A DNA stretch of 64,000 nt from the NCBI GenBank assembly GCA_963763215.1, contig CAVXNX010000025.1, forward strand, positions 1-64,000. The letters run 5' to 3'. The number at the start of each line of letters is the position of its first letter. Within the stretch, counting starts at the first letter, position 1. Shown here piece after piece: positions 28,897-38,627 of the stretch. The position numbers and the translations under genes are program-made. A model generated the notes under the pieces. That model was not told where the DNA came from, made no database searches, and was given only the letters and a program-made list of their open reading frames with translations. The DNA is from DASQZK01 sp963763215. Its GTDB lineage: Bacteria; Bacteroidota; Bacteroidia; Bacteroidales; GCA-2748055.

Positions 28897-30738
28897 ATGA
28901 GCGTGAACTATTCAGAAGACAGTATTAAGACCCTCGACTGGAAAGAACATATCCGGAAACGACCCGGTATGTACATCGGAAAACTCGGCGACGGGGCTTC
29001 CCCCGATGATGGGATCTACATCCTTTTAAAAGAGGTTCTCGATAACTCCATCGACGAATACATGATGGGGTTCGGGAAGACCATTGAGATCATCATCAAC
29101 GAGAAGGAAGTCACAGTGCGCGACTACGGCCGCGGCATTCCCCTCGGCAAAGTCATTGATGTGGCCTCCAGGATGAATACCGGCGCCAAGTACGACTCGA
29201 AAGTCTTTAAAAAATCCGTCGGCCTTAACGGTGTCGGGATCAAGGCGGTGAATGCCCTGTGCTCGCATTTCCGCATCGAATCGGTGCGCGAGGGGAAAGC
29301 CAAGGTCGCCACCTTCGAGATGGGAAACCTCATCGATGATACCCCGGAAGCCGAGTCGTCTAACAAAAACGGGACGATCATCAGCTTCACCCCCGATGAG
29401 ACCATGTTCGGCCGTTTCCGGTTCATCCCGGAATATGTGGATGCGATGATCAAAAATTACGTCTACCTCAACGCGGGGCTGAAGATCAATTTCAATGGCA
29501 ATGTCTTTTTTTCCCAGAACGGCCTGGCCGATCTCCTGAACGATACGATGAACGAAGAAGGGCTCTATCCGGTCATCCATCTTAAGGATCAGGATATCGA
29601 AGTGGCCATGACCCACGGTAACCAGTACGGGGAGGAGTTTTACAGTTTCGTGAACGGGCAGCACACCACACAGGGCGGTTCTCACCTCCTGGCATTCCGC
29701 GAAGCCCTGGTGAAAACCATCCGCGATTTTTATAAAAAGGACTTTGACCCCTCCGATGTCCGGGCCTCCATCACAGCAGCCATCAGCATCAAGGTGGAAG
29801 AACCCGTTTTCGAATCCCAGACCAAGACAAAGCTCGGCTCAAAGGATATTGGCCCCAACGGACCATCGGTGCGGAACTTCATCATGAACTTCATGGCGAC
29901 CGCCCTCGATAATTACCTTCACAAAAATTCCGACACGGCAGCTATCCTGCTCAAAAAGATCCAGGAGTCGGAAAAAGAACGAAAGGCCATCTCGGGGATC
30001 CAGAAGCTCGCCCGCGAACGGGCGAAGAAAGTCAGCCTGCACAACAAAAAACTCCGCGATTGCCGCATCCATTATAATTCAAACGACGACCGGAAAGGCG
30101 AAACCACCATTTTCATTACTGAGGGCGACTCGGCATCGGGATCCATCACCAAATCGAGGGACGTCAACATCCAGGCCGTTTTCAGCCTGAAAGGCAAACC
30201 CCTCAATACCTATGGACTGACCAAAAAGATCGTCTATGAAAACGAAGAGTTTAACCTTCTCCAGGCAGCCCTCGATATCGAAGAAGGCCTCGACACCCTG
30301 CGGTACAAGAAGGTGGTGATCGCCACCGATGCCGACGTTGACGGGATGCACATCCGGCTCCTGCTGTTAACCTTCTTCCTGCAGTTCTTCCCCAACCTGG
30401 TCAGGAACGGGCATCTGTACATCCTGAAAACCCCGTTGTTCCGCGTGAGAAACAAACAGAAAACCTACTACTGCTATAACGAGGACGAAAAGGCAATCCG
30501 CGTGAAAGAACTGGGGAGCAACCCGGAGATCACCCGGTTCAAAGGTCTCGGTGAGATTTCCCCCGATGAGTTCAGGAACTTTATCGGCAAAGAGATCAAA
30601 CTGGAACCGGTCAGGCTGCATAAGGACGACAGCATCGCCGATATCCTGGAGTTCTTCATGGGCAAAAACACCCCTGAGCGGCAGGATTTTATCATCGAGA
30701 ACCTGCGCATCGAGGAAGAAGTGGTCGAAGAAAATTGA
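28897..30738 (+). CDS. parE: Topoisomerase IV subunit B
   Basis: Intact 613-residue type IIA topoisomerase ATPase subunit, which with ParC decatenates chromosomes. Start at 28897 (MSVNYSEDSIKTLDWKEHIR) gives the family N-terminus. GHKL ATPase motifs: LLKEVLDNSIDEYMMGFG (Glu/Asn, N box), VRDYGRGIP (G1), SVGLNGVGIKAVNAL (G2), and QTKTKLGSKD with the transducer Lys. The TOPRIM domain shows FITEGDSASGSI and ATDADVDGMHIRLLLL (metal-binding acidic residues). The short form and immediate pairing with a ParC-type subunit support topoisomerase IV over gyrase. parC follows after 31 bases. No frame break is seen, unlike much of the window. Confidence 0.93.
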   Translation: MSVNYSEDSIKTLDWKEHIRKRPGMYIGKLGDGASPDDGIYILLKEVLDNSIDEYMMGFGKTIEIIINEKEVTVRDYGRGIPLGKVIDVASRMNTGAKYDSKVFKKSVGLNGVGIKAVNALCSHFRIESVREGKAKVATFEMGNLIDDTPEAESSNKNGTIISFTPDETMFGRFRFIPEYVDAMIKNYVYLNAGLKINFNGNVFFSQNGLADLLNDTMNEEGLYPVIHLKDQDIEVAMTHGNQYGEEFYSFVNGQHTTQGGSHLLAFREALVKTIRDFYKKDFDPSDVRASITAAISIKVEEPVFESQTKTKLGSKDIGPNGPSVRNFIMNFMATALDNYLHKNSDTAAILLKKIQESEKERKAISGIQKLARERAKKVSLHNKKLRDCRIHYNSNDDRKGETTIFITEGDSASGSITKSRDVNIQAVFSLKGKPLNTYGLTKKIVYENEEFNLLQAALDIEEGLDTLRYKKVVIATDADVDGMHIRLLLLTFFLQFFPNLVRNGHLYILKTPLFRVRNKQKTYYCYNEDEKAIRVKELGSNPEITRFKGLGEISPDEFRNFIGKEIKLEPVRLHKDDSIADILEFFMGKNTPERQDFIIENLRIEEEVVEEN

Positions 30739-30769
30739 CCCTTAATCAGAACTTAGTTTTGGAGTAAAA

Positions 30770-33397
30770 ATGACTGAAGAATTTGACAATAGCTTTTCGG
30801 CCGAAAACCCGGAAAACGAATATTTCGACACCGCTTCGGAAGGTGGCGGGGGAGGTACGGATGTGACCGCTCCACGGGTGGTTCATCTCTCGGGAATGTA
30901 TAAAGACTGGTTCCTGGATTACGCTTCCTATGTTATCCTGGAAAGAGCCGTCCCCCATGCCATCGACGGCCTCAAACCCGTCCAGAGGAGGATCCTCCAT
31001 GCCATGAAACGTCTTGATGACGGCCGCTACAACAAGGTGGCCAACATCATTGGGTATACCATGCAATACCACCCGCACGGCGATGCTTCCATCGGCGATG
31101 CCCTTGTCCAGCTCGGTCAGAAAGACCTCCTGATCGATGCCCAGGGAAACTGGGGAAATATCCTCACCGGCGACGGAGCCGCCGCTCCCCGTTATATCGA
31201 GGCGAGGCTCTCCAAATTCGCCCTCGATGTGGTGTTCAATCCCAAGACCACCGAATGGAAACTTTCCTACGACGGACGTAACAAAGAACCGGTAACCCTT
31301 CCGGTTAAGTTCCCTCTCCTCCTCGCCCAGGGGGCAGAAGGCATCGCTGTGGGTCTGGCCTCAAAACTCCTCCCCCATAATTTCAACGAGCTGATCGATG
31401 CCTCGGTGGCCTACCTCCAGAACACTGAATTCGAGCTTTATCCCGATTTTCCCACCGGAGGCATGATCGACGTTTCCAGGTATAACGACGGGATGCGCGG
31501 CGGAAACGTGAAAGTCCGGTCAAGAATCGAAAAACTCGACAAAAAAACCCTGGTCATCCGCGAGATCCCTTACGGAAAAACCACGACTGGCGTGATCGAA
31601 TCCATTCTCAAGGCCAATGAGAAAGGGAAGATCAAAATCCGGAAGATTGACGACAACACCTCTGAAAATGTCGAGATCCTTGTGCACCTCGGTCCCAATG
31701 TCTCTTCCGACAAAACCATCGATGCGCTCTACGCCTTTACCGACTGCGAGGTCTCCATATCGCCCAACTGTTGCGTGATCGAGGATGACAAGCCCCGGTT
31801 TGTCGGCGTGAGCGAGATCCTGCGGCTGAATACCGACAGCACCCGCGAGCTCCTCAGAATGGAACTCCAGATCCGCCTCAGCGAACTCGAGGAAGAATGG
31901 CACTTCTCTTCGCTTGAGAAAATCTTCATTGAAAAAAGAATCTACCGCGACATCGAAGAATGCGAAACGTGGGAAGCCATCATCGAGGCCATCGACAAGG
32001 GACTCGAACCCTACAAAAAACTTTTCAAACGGGAGGTGACCACTGAGGATATCACCAAACTGACAGAAATCAGGATTAAACGGATCTCCAAATTCGACGC
32101 CAATAAAGCCGACGAACATATCAGGGGCATTGAATCGGAAATGGAGGAGGTTCTGAATAATCTCAACCATATCGTCGATTACACCATCAACTATTTCAGG
32201 CAGATCAGGAAAAAATACGGGAAGGGCCGGGAAAGAAAAACCGAGATCCGCAGTTTCGAAAATATCGAGGCAGCAAAAGTCGTCGTGGCCAACGAAAAGC
32301 TTTACGTCGACCGGCAGGAAGGCTTTTTCGGCACAGGACTCAAAAAAGACGAATATGTCTGCGACTGTTCCGATATCGATGAGATCATCACCTTCCGGAA
32401 AGATGGTACATGCCTGGTCACCAAAGTCTCCGACAAGGTCTTCGTCGGTAAAGATATCGTTCACATCGCCGTGTTCAAACGGAACGATACCCGCACCATC
32501 TACAACGTGATCTATATCGACGGGAACACCGGCAACACCATGATGAAACGGGCCCCTGTCACCGGTATCACCCGCGACAAGGAATACAATTTCATCCGGG
32601 AGCATAAAAATTCCAGGATCCTGTACATGACGGCCAACCCGAACGGTGAGGCGGAAGTCGTCAAGATCTATCTTAAACCCCGTCCCAGGCTGAAATCGCT
32701 GATGTTTGAACTGGACTTCAGCGAACTCGCCATCAAGGGCCGCGGTGCCATCGGCAATATCCTGACCAAACATGCCGTCCACAAGATCGTCCTCAAGGAA
32801 AAAGGCGAATCGACTCTGGGCGGCAGGAAAATCTGGTTCGACTGGGACGTCAAACGTCTCAACGCTGACGGACGAGGGAACCTTCTCGGTGAATTTGCAG
32901 GTGATGACAAGCTGCTGGTGGTCACCAAATCGGGAACCTTCAGGCTAAGTAATTTCGATCTGTCCAATCACTACGAAGACGACCTGCTGCTGATCGAACG
33001 CTTCAGGGAGGAAAAAATCTTTTCCGCAGCCTATTACGATGCCGAACAGGATTATTATTACATCAAAAGGTTCTGTTTCGAACCCACCGACAAGTCCCTG
33101 AGCTTTATCGGCGACAATCCCGGTTCCCGGCTTATCCGGCTGACTGAATTTGATTATCCCCGATTTGAACTCAATTTCGGCGGAAAAAACAAGGACAGGA
33201 CTCCCGAGATCATTGAGGTGGCCGACTTCATCGGCGTAAAGAGCTTCAGGGCCAGGGGAAAACGTCTTTCGACCTACGAAGTGTCCGTCATCAAGGAACT
33301 GGAACCCCTGGTCAGGGATGAACCCGAACCGGAAGATCCGCCCACCGGGGATGAAGATCCGCCGAAGGAAAACGGGCAGATGTCTCTCAATCTGTAA
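30770..33397 (+). CDS. parC: Topoisomerase IV subunit A
   Basis: Intact 875-residue DNA breakage-reunion subunit. An acidic N-terminal extension with an EGGGGGTD patch leads into the winged-helix domain: DGLKPVQRRILHAM, QYHPHGDASIGDALV, and the active-site Tyr in AAPRYIEARLS. The tower and coiled-coil region (FSSLEKIFIEKRIYRDIEE ... FRQIRKKYG) follows, then a C-terminal beta-pinwheel with repeated GTxxTKVSDK / GRGNLLGEFAGDDKLLVVT-type blades, ending in an acidic Pro/Glu tail. No clear GyrA box is visible, as expected for ParC. It is in operon with parE and followed by shikimate kinase after 10 bases. Confidence 0.93.
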   Translation: MTEEFDNSFSAENPENEYFDTASEGGGGGTDVTAPRVVHLSGMYKDWFLDYASYVILERAVPHAIDGLKPVQRRILHAMKRLDDGRYNKVANIIGYTMQYHPHGDASIGDALVQLGQKDLLIDAQGNWGNILTGDGAAAPRYIEARLSKFALDVVFNPKTTEWKLSYDGRNKEPVTLPVKFPLLLAQGAEGIAVGLASKLLPHNFNELIDASVAYLQNTEFELYPDFPTGGMIDVSRYNDGMRGGNVKVRSRIEKLDKKTLVIREIPYGKTTTGVIESILKANEKGKIKIRKIDDNTSENVEILVHLGPNVSSDKTIDALYAFTDCEVSISPNCCVIEDDKPRFVGVSEILRLNTDSTRELLRMELQIRLSELEEEWHFSSLEKIFIEKRIYRDIEECETWEAIIEAIDKGLEPYKKLFKREVTTEDITKLTEIRIKRISKFDANKADEHIRGIESEMEEVLNNLNHIVDYTINYFRQIRKKYGKGRERKTEIRSFENIEAAKVVVANEKLYVDRQEGFFGTGLKKDEYVCDCSDIDEIITFRKDGTCLVTKVSDKVFVGKDIVHIAVFKRNDTRTIYNVIYIDGNTGNTMMKRAPVTGITRDKEYNFIREHKNSRILYMTANPNGEAEVVKIYLKPRPRLKSLMFELDFSELAIKGRGAIGNILTKHAVHKIVLKEKGESTLGGRKIWFDWDVKRLNADGRGNLLGEFAGDDKLLVVTKSGTFRLSNFDLSNHYEDDLLLIERFREEKIFSAAYYDAEQDYYYIKRFCFEPTDKSLSFIGDNPGSRLIRLTEFDYPRFELNFGGKNKDRTPEIIEVADFIGVKSFRARGKRLSTYEVSVIKELEPLVRDEPEPEDPPTGDEDPPKENGQMSLNL

Positions 33398-33407
33398 AAA
33401 TCTGGAT

Positions 33408-34109
33408 TTGAATATTTTTCTTACAGGCTTCATGGGGGCCGGCAAAACCACTGCCGGCCGGAAACTGGCGGGACTGCTCGGCTACCGGTTCACCGACATC
33501 GACAGCCTGATCGAAGCCGGGGAATGCATGCCGGTGTCCGACATTTTCCGCATGAAAGGAGAAGAATGGTTCCGTGAGAAAGAATCCGAAATCCTCAAAA
33601 ACCTTTCTCTCGACGACCGACTCGTCGTGGCAACGGGAGGAGGCCTCCCCTGCTTTCACAACAATATGGAATGGATGAACAGCCACGGGGTGACCGTCTA
33701 CCTGCGGATGGACCCCGATGCGCTCTACCGCCGTCTCCTCAAAGGCAGGCAAAAACGTCCACTCATCAAAGACAAGTCGGGTCCCGAACTTCTCCGGTAT
33801 ATCCAGGAGACCCTGAAAATCAGGGAGCCATTCTACCTCCGGTCCCATCTCCATGCCGAAGGGAAAAACCTGGATGTCAAAAGCCTTGCCCAACGGATCA
33901 TGATGTTCCATCGCCCTGACAGCCCTTCGCGTGATCCCTGTGGATCCGTTCCCTCTGCCTCGCCGGCCTCCCGGAACCTGGCATCACCAATGCGTATGGT
34001 TAGTCACCCGTTTCAGCCCGGTCGAAATTCGTGTCCATTCATTCATCAAGCAGTTGACCCGACAATGAACACAGGGCCTGTGTCAGTTGTTTCTATAGCA
34101 TGGAAATAG
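33408..34109 (+). CDS. aroK: Shikimate kinase
   Basis: Phosphorylates shikimate with ATP in aromatic amino acid synthesis. I place the start at TTG 33408 because the protein then begins (L/M)NIFLTGFMGAGKTTAGRKLA, the Walker A loop at its usual position; upstream codons belong to the parC tail. Other motifs: FTDIDSLIE (Asp binding shikimate), FREKESEIL (Arg), VVATGGGLPC (Gly-rich shikimate site) and GRQKRPLI (lid Arg). The family core of about 170 residues ends near 33920. The frame stays open for another ~60 Ser/Pro-rich residues to 34109 with no resemblance to the family. That tail is likely an artefact of a missed base near the true stop, or a decayed 3' end. Confidence 0.85.
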   Translation: MNIFLTGFMGAGKTTAGRKLAGLLGYRFTDIDSLIEAGECMPVSDIFRMKGEEWFREKESEILKNLSLDDRLVVATGGGLPCFHNNMEWMNSHGVTVYLRMDPDALYRRLLKGRQKRPLIKDKSGPELLRYIQETLKIREPFYLRSHLHAEGKNLDVKSLAQRIMMFHRPDSPSRDPCGSVPSASPASRNLASPMRMVSHPFQPGRNSCPFIHQAVDPTMNTGPVSVVSIAWK

Positions 34110-34397
34110 AGGAAAATCTTTCCCGGATTTGCTGGTATTCACTCAACAATTCATTATCCTGCAAGTTGAGAGGGTGGTTATTTTGATAAATCGGCAAAAA
34201 AAAGTGATGCACATACTTTTAACATGGATCAGGCTGGCAAAAATCCACCTTTTGAAGGTATAAAACAGGCTGATCGCCTCATTCAAATGATATAAATTGC
34301 ACGATTTTGGATTTGCCAGCCGTATATTTAAGGCGGTGAAAATTAGGCTAATATGAAAATTAATTATAAATTTCATTCTTGATTAACGGTAAGAAGA
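34110..34397. other. AT-rich upstream region of STAND gene
   Basis: A 288-base gap, clearly richer in A/T than its neighbours. It contains GTATATTTAAGG (34322-34333), one mismatch from a TAnnTTTG -7 element, with TTTG copies at spacings that do not fit. It probably holds the promoter of the STAND cluster but I cannot fix it. No gene is supported here. Confidence 0.35.
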
Positions 34398-37300
34398 ATG
34401 GGCAATTACATCAGGCATACTGAAACGAAAAGGATGAATCTGGTCAATCCTTATCCGGGGCTGAGACCTTTTTCAACGCATGATTCGCCGTTGTTTTTCG
34501 GTCGTGGCGAAGAGGTTGAAGGGGTCGTGAACGGCCTCATGAAAAACCGGTTCATTGCCATCACGGGTGAACCGGGTAGCGGCAAAACATCCATGGTGAA
34601 CGCCGGCATCGTTCCTGCACTGATGTATAAAGGGGAATGGATCCTCTTTAAAACCCGTCCGGGCTATCTGCCCCTGCAAAGTCTTTATCACGAGATCCTG
34701 ACCAAACAGGGCAAGGCGACAGCACAGGCCGGGACCAAACTTCCCGATCCTGAGTTCATCATGCAATCGCTCAGGGAAATGCATAAGGAATACCAGGCTG
34801 CCATACTTCTTGTCGTCGATCAGTTCGAGGAAGTCTTCACCCTGAAGTCATCTGTCAACGAACAGGTTTACCGGAAGAACATGGAGAATTACATCGATTT
34901 TCTCCTGAAAATCGTTGGCCAGCAGGATATCCCTGTCCATGTCGTCATCACGATCCGCACCGATTTTCTCGGGGAATGCTCAGCGTTCAATGAATTTTCG
35001 GATCTTATCGACCTCTATCATTACCCCCTCAGGCGGATGTCGCCCGAAAATATCACCCGTGTCATCATGGGGCCTCTTGAGGTGGTGGGAGTGGGTATCC
35101 AGCGGGAACTCGTCAAGAAGATACTGGCTGACGTCAGTGACAATGACGATCTGCTTCCGGTGCTTCAACACTCCCTGATGAAAACATGGCAGGTCTGGAA
35201 CCAGCGGAAAGATCCTGAGTCGCCCATAAGTATAAAGGATTACGAACAACTCGGCTCCACCGATCATGCCATCTCCAAATCGGCCGACGAAGCCTACGGG
35301 CAACTGAGTGATGAGGAGAAAGGGTTTTGCGAACGCATCTTCAAGGCCCTTTCCGAACGCGACGACCAGAACCGCGATATCTGTATCCCGCTCAAAATAT
35401 CGCGGATCTCAGAAATCACCATGGTGCCCGTTGATAAGGTGATCCGGATTGCCGACATGTTCCGGCGCGAAGGACGGGGATTCATCGTTCCTTCCCTCGA
35501 AGTGCCACTGGAAAAATCATCGGTGATCTCCATCTCCCATGAGTCGCTCATGAAATTGTGGTACCGGCTGGATGAATGGGCTGATGATGAATATGAATCT
35601 GTTCAGATGTACCTGAATCTGGCCGAAGCCGCCGAAGCATACCAGGTCGGAAAGGCTGAGCTCTGGAGGCCCCCCGATCTTGAGGCAGCCCTTGAATGGT
35701 ACCGGAAGAATAACCCCACGATGGCCTGGGCCGAACGTTACAATCCTGCCTTCGAACGGACCATGGTCTTTCTGACAACCAGTGAGCGTGAATTTGCCGC
35801 CGAAGAAGAAGAGCGTTTCCAGGAGGACAGAAGTAAAAGGGTCCTGAACAGGGTACTCACCGGTGTTCTGGCCGGTGCCGTCCTGATCGCCATCGTGATT
35901 TTCTCGATTCAGCGTGCCCAGAATCCGAATCCGGAGAATCAGACAGCGCCACCGCAGATCAATGCCACTGAAGAAAACCCAGAGACAGCCCAGCCTCCTG
36001 CCGGTCAAAACGATACCGAAAACACCGGCACACAGGGGACCAAGCAAAACCAGGCACAGGCGCCGGCTTCCACAGGTCCGGAAATCACCAAAGAACCAAA
36101 GAATACGGCCGTCATCACTCCTGAGACCACTGAGGAAAAGGCTGCCAGAGAAAAGTCAGCGCAAACCGAGCAACAACATCAGGTCACCGGGGAGACTCCT
36201 CCTCCCACCAGAACGACTCCTCAGGAGGCGGCACAAACCCACTCCAACGCATGAGGAAACGGCAGCAAACCACGTCGCCACCAGGACGGAACCCCGTGAA
36301 ACGTCACCATCCCCGGCCGAAAGTACCACCAAACCGGCCGTTCTTACCCCGGAGGTTGTACTGCCGGTCATGCGGTCCATGACGGAAAAGGCCCTGAAAG
36401 GCACGGGGGATCCTGACCTGAATGCCCTCCTGGCCTACCAGGCTTATCTTTTCAATAAAGAATACAATCACGACAGTTTCAATGCCGGCATCTACACCGG
36501 CCTTTACCGGGCGGTTAAGACCTTCAGGGGCGAGGATTACAATGTTTTCAAAGGGCATTCAAACGCCGTGCGGACACTCGATTTCATACCCGGAACCTCC
36601 TACCTGATCAGCGGAAGCAGCGATGGCTCCATCCTGAAATGGAACGTTGCCGACCAGGATGGCAACGACAAAACATACCGTGCTTGTCAACGGGAAGAAT
36701 ATCATCGATATGGTGAAGGTCACGCCGAACGGCCGCTGGCTGCTTTACGCCGAACGAAACGGGGGCCTCAGCCTGATCAACCTTTCGGGCTCAGGAACAG
36801 CCGCCGAACAAATGAAAGGCACTGAAAAAAATGTCCGGACCATCGCTGTGGCTCCGGATAACAATACGGTTTACACTGCCGGCTTCGACAATTATATCGA
36901 AGTCTGGAATATCACGAGCCGTTCAGCACGGAAATTCACCGATACAGAATCGATGGTCAACTCCCTCAGTGTCTCACCCGACGGCAAATTGCTGGCCGGG
37001 GCACTGCGGAACGGGAAAACAGTCATCTGGACGCTCAGCGACATGAAAAGCCAGGTCATCAGCACCAACGCACAGGATGCCGTTCAGAGCATCCGTTTCT
37101 CCCCCGACGGACGCCACATTGCCTGCGGGACCCTGAGCGGGGATATCCTTGTCTTCGGCACCAGCGACCTGAACCTCGCCTATACCCTCAAGGGGCATAA
37201 AGCCAGGGTGACTTCACTGGCATTCAGCCCTGACGGGAAAACAATGGTTTCGGGATCTTACGACGGCCAGGTCATCCTGTGGAACCTGTCCAACCCCAAT

Positions 37301-37549
37301 GGTCAACCGGTCATCATGAATGACAATGCCGGGTTTATCTTCACCGTCGATTACAGTCCGGACGGCCGTTATTACGTCAGCGGGAGCGCGAATGATCCCC
37401 GGCTTGTCGTCAGGCCCGCCCGGGCATCCATGCTGGCCTCACAAATCTGCCCTCTGGTGAAACGTGACATGACAACCGATGAATGGAATGACAACGTGGG
37501 CCGTGACATCCCTTACAGGAAGACCTGTTCAGGGAACAACGCTGATTAA
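34398..37549 (+). CDS. nSTAND ATPase - TM - WD40 repeat protein
   Basis: About 1050 residues reconstructed. The N-terminal novel-STAND NTPase shows NPYPGLRPF (17-25), FFGR, Walker A GEPGSGKT (57-64), Walker B ILLVVDQFEE (Asp about 141), the Arg sensor region TIRTDFLGEC and winged-helix-like ISISHESLMKLW. A coiled/charged segment, one transmembrane helix (VLTGVLAGAVLIAIVIFS, about 485-503) and a Pro/Gln/Thr/Glu-rich linker (about 505-660) follow. The C-terminal half has WD40 blades (FKGHSNAVRTLDFIPG; LKGHKARVTSLAFSPDGKTM; SGSYDGQVILWNL). Lys/Arg before the helix suggest the ATPase is cytoplasmic and the WD40 part periplasmic. Breaks lie near 36210 and 36668. An inner start at 34434 is equally possible. 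STAND proteins switch on when a ligand binds the sensor repeats. First gene of a four-gene co-directional set. Confidence 0.8.
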
Positions 37550-37568
37550 ACAGATCTAAAACTGCATT

Positions 37569-38617
37569 ATGAGATTTCTTTATACCGCCATTCTGCTCTT
37601 CATCGCTTTTCTTCTTTTCCGGCACCATCGGTCTGTCCCAGGATACCACCTGTTCACAAAAACTGAAGGCCGCCACGGAAAAATACAATGCCGGACTTGT
37701 CGAGGAAGTGCCCGGCCTGCTTACCGGCTGTATTGAAAATGGCTTCACCACCAATGAGCGTCTGCAGGCATTCAAACTTCTGATCAATGCCTATATTTTC
37801 GATGAAGATCTTCAGAAGGCCGAGGATGCCATGCTCAGCTTTCTCAGATATTTTCCCGACTATAAAGAGAATCCCGCCGACTCACCGGAATTCAACAGCC
37901 TCCTTGAACAGTTCGACAACCGTTCGCGGGGATCCATCGGTTTTTTTGTGGGCAGTGGCCTGCCGGTCGTCCGCGTCCTGGAACCATTCGGGGTCCAGGA
38001 TCTCAACCGAAATCCCGGGAACTACAGTGCCGGAGGTCCCGGCTTCACGCTTGGCATCGACTATCACGTCTTCCTGGGGCCAAAAGTCGAGCTTGGCTTT
38101 GCGCCTGCCTACATAAGGACCCGGTTCCATTACACACTCGATCCATTCCCGTTCACTGAAATCAACCGTGATGAATACCAGAGCAGGGTCATTGTGCCTG
38201 CCTCCCTGTTTTACTGTTTTCAGAGCGGAAAGGTCCGTCCGTATCTGCGGGCCGGCATCGGAGCTTCATTCCTTCTTTCCGCCAAAAGCAGCATCAGCAG
38301 ATCATACCGGACAACGGGCGAGGTCAGTCAAAAAACATTATCGTCGGGAAAAATGCCGGTCACCGGCGACAGGAACAAGCTTGATATCCTGGGTATGGCC
38401 GGCGGAGGACTCCGGTTCGGGATCAACCAGTCTTACGTGTTTATCGATTTGGGGTACAATGCCGGGTCTGATCGACCAGGTGAACAGCAGTAGCCGTAAC
38501 AACCCCGGCAGCGAAAATATCTGGAAATATTTTTACATGCAGGACAGGTTCGACCTGGATAATCTGACGTTCACCCTTGGCCTGTCCAAAATCCTGTACC
38601 ATACGAAACGAAAATGA
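37569..38617 (+). CDS. Outer-membrane beta-barrel, helical N-terminus
   Basis: About 345 residues. A signal peptide (MRFLYTAILLFIAFL...) is cut by a break near 37620 in a T/C run, after which the mature protein starts GLSQDTTCSQKLKAATEKY. The first ~100 residues form a TPR-like helical domain (YNAGLVEEVPGLLTGCIENG; KLLINAYIFDEDLQKAEDAML). A PorT/OmpW-like beta-barrel follows (GSIGFFVGSGLPVVRVL; GGPGFTLGIDYHVFLG; KVRPYLRAGIGASFLL; FIDLGYNAG). A second break near 38465 leads to the last strand (NLTFTLGLSKILYHTKRK). It begins 19 bases after the STAND gene and ends 10 bases before the lipoprotein gene. I infer an outer-membrane partner of the STAND protein, with the helical domain in the periplasm. 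Confidence 0.65.
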
Positions 38618-38627
38618 GAACCGGATC

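Noticed and set aside
31520..32782. A 420-codon open frame on the minus strand opposite parC
   Set aside because: It is the mirror of a fully conserved ParC coding sequence; its composition (long Asp/Phe/Gly-rich stretches) is that of an antisense shadow and it has no recognisable motif.
34143..34376. A 77-codon minus-strand open frame upstream of the STAND gene
   Set aside because: It lies in the AT-rich promoter region, with biased Phe/Ile/Cys content and no homologous feature.
34398..37549. Anti-phage Avs-type STAND nuclease
   Set aside because: There is no effector nuclease, protease or TIR domain at the N-terminus, and the protein carries a transmembrane helix and WD40 repeats next to envelope genes. 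A defence role remains possible but is not shown by the sequence.
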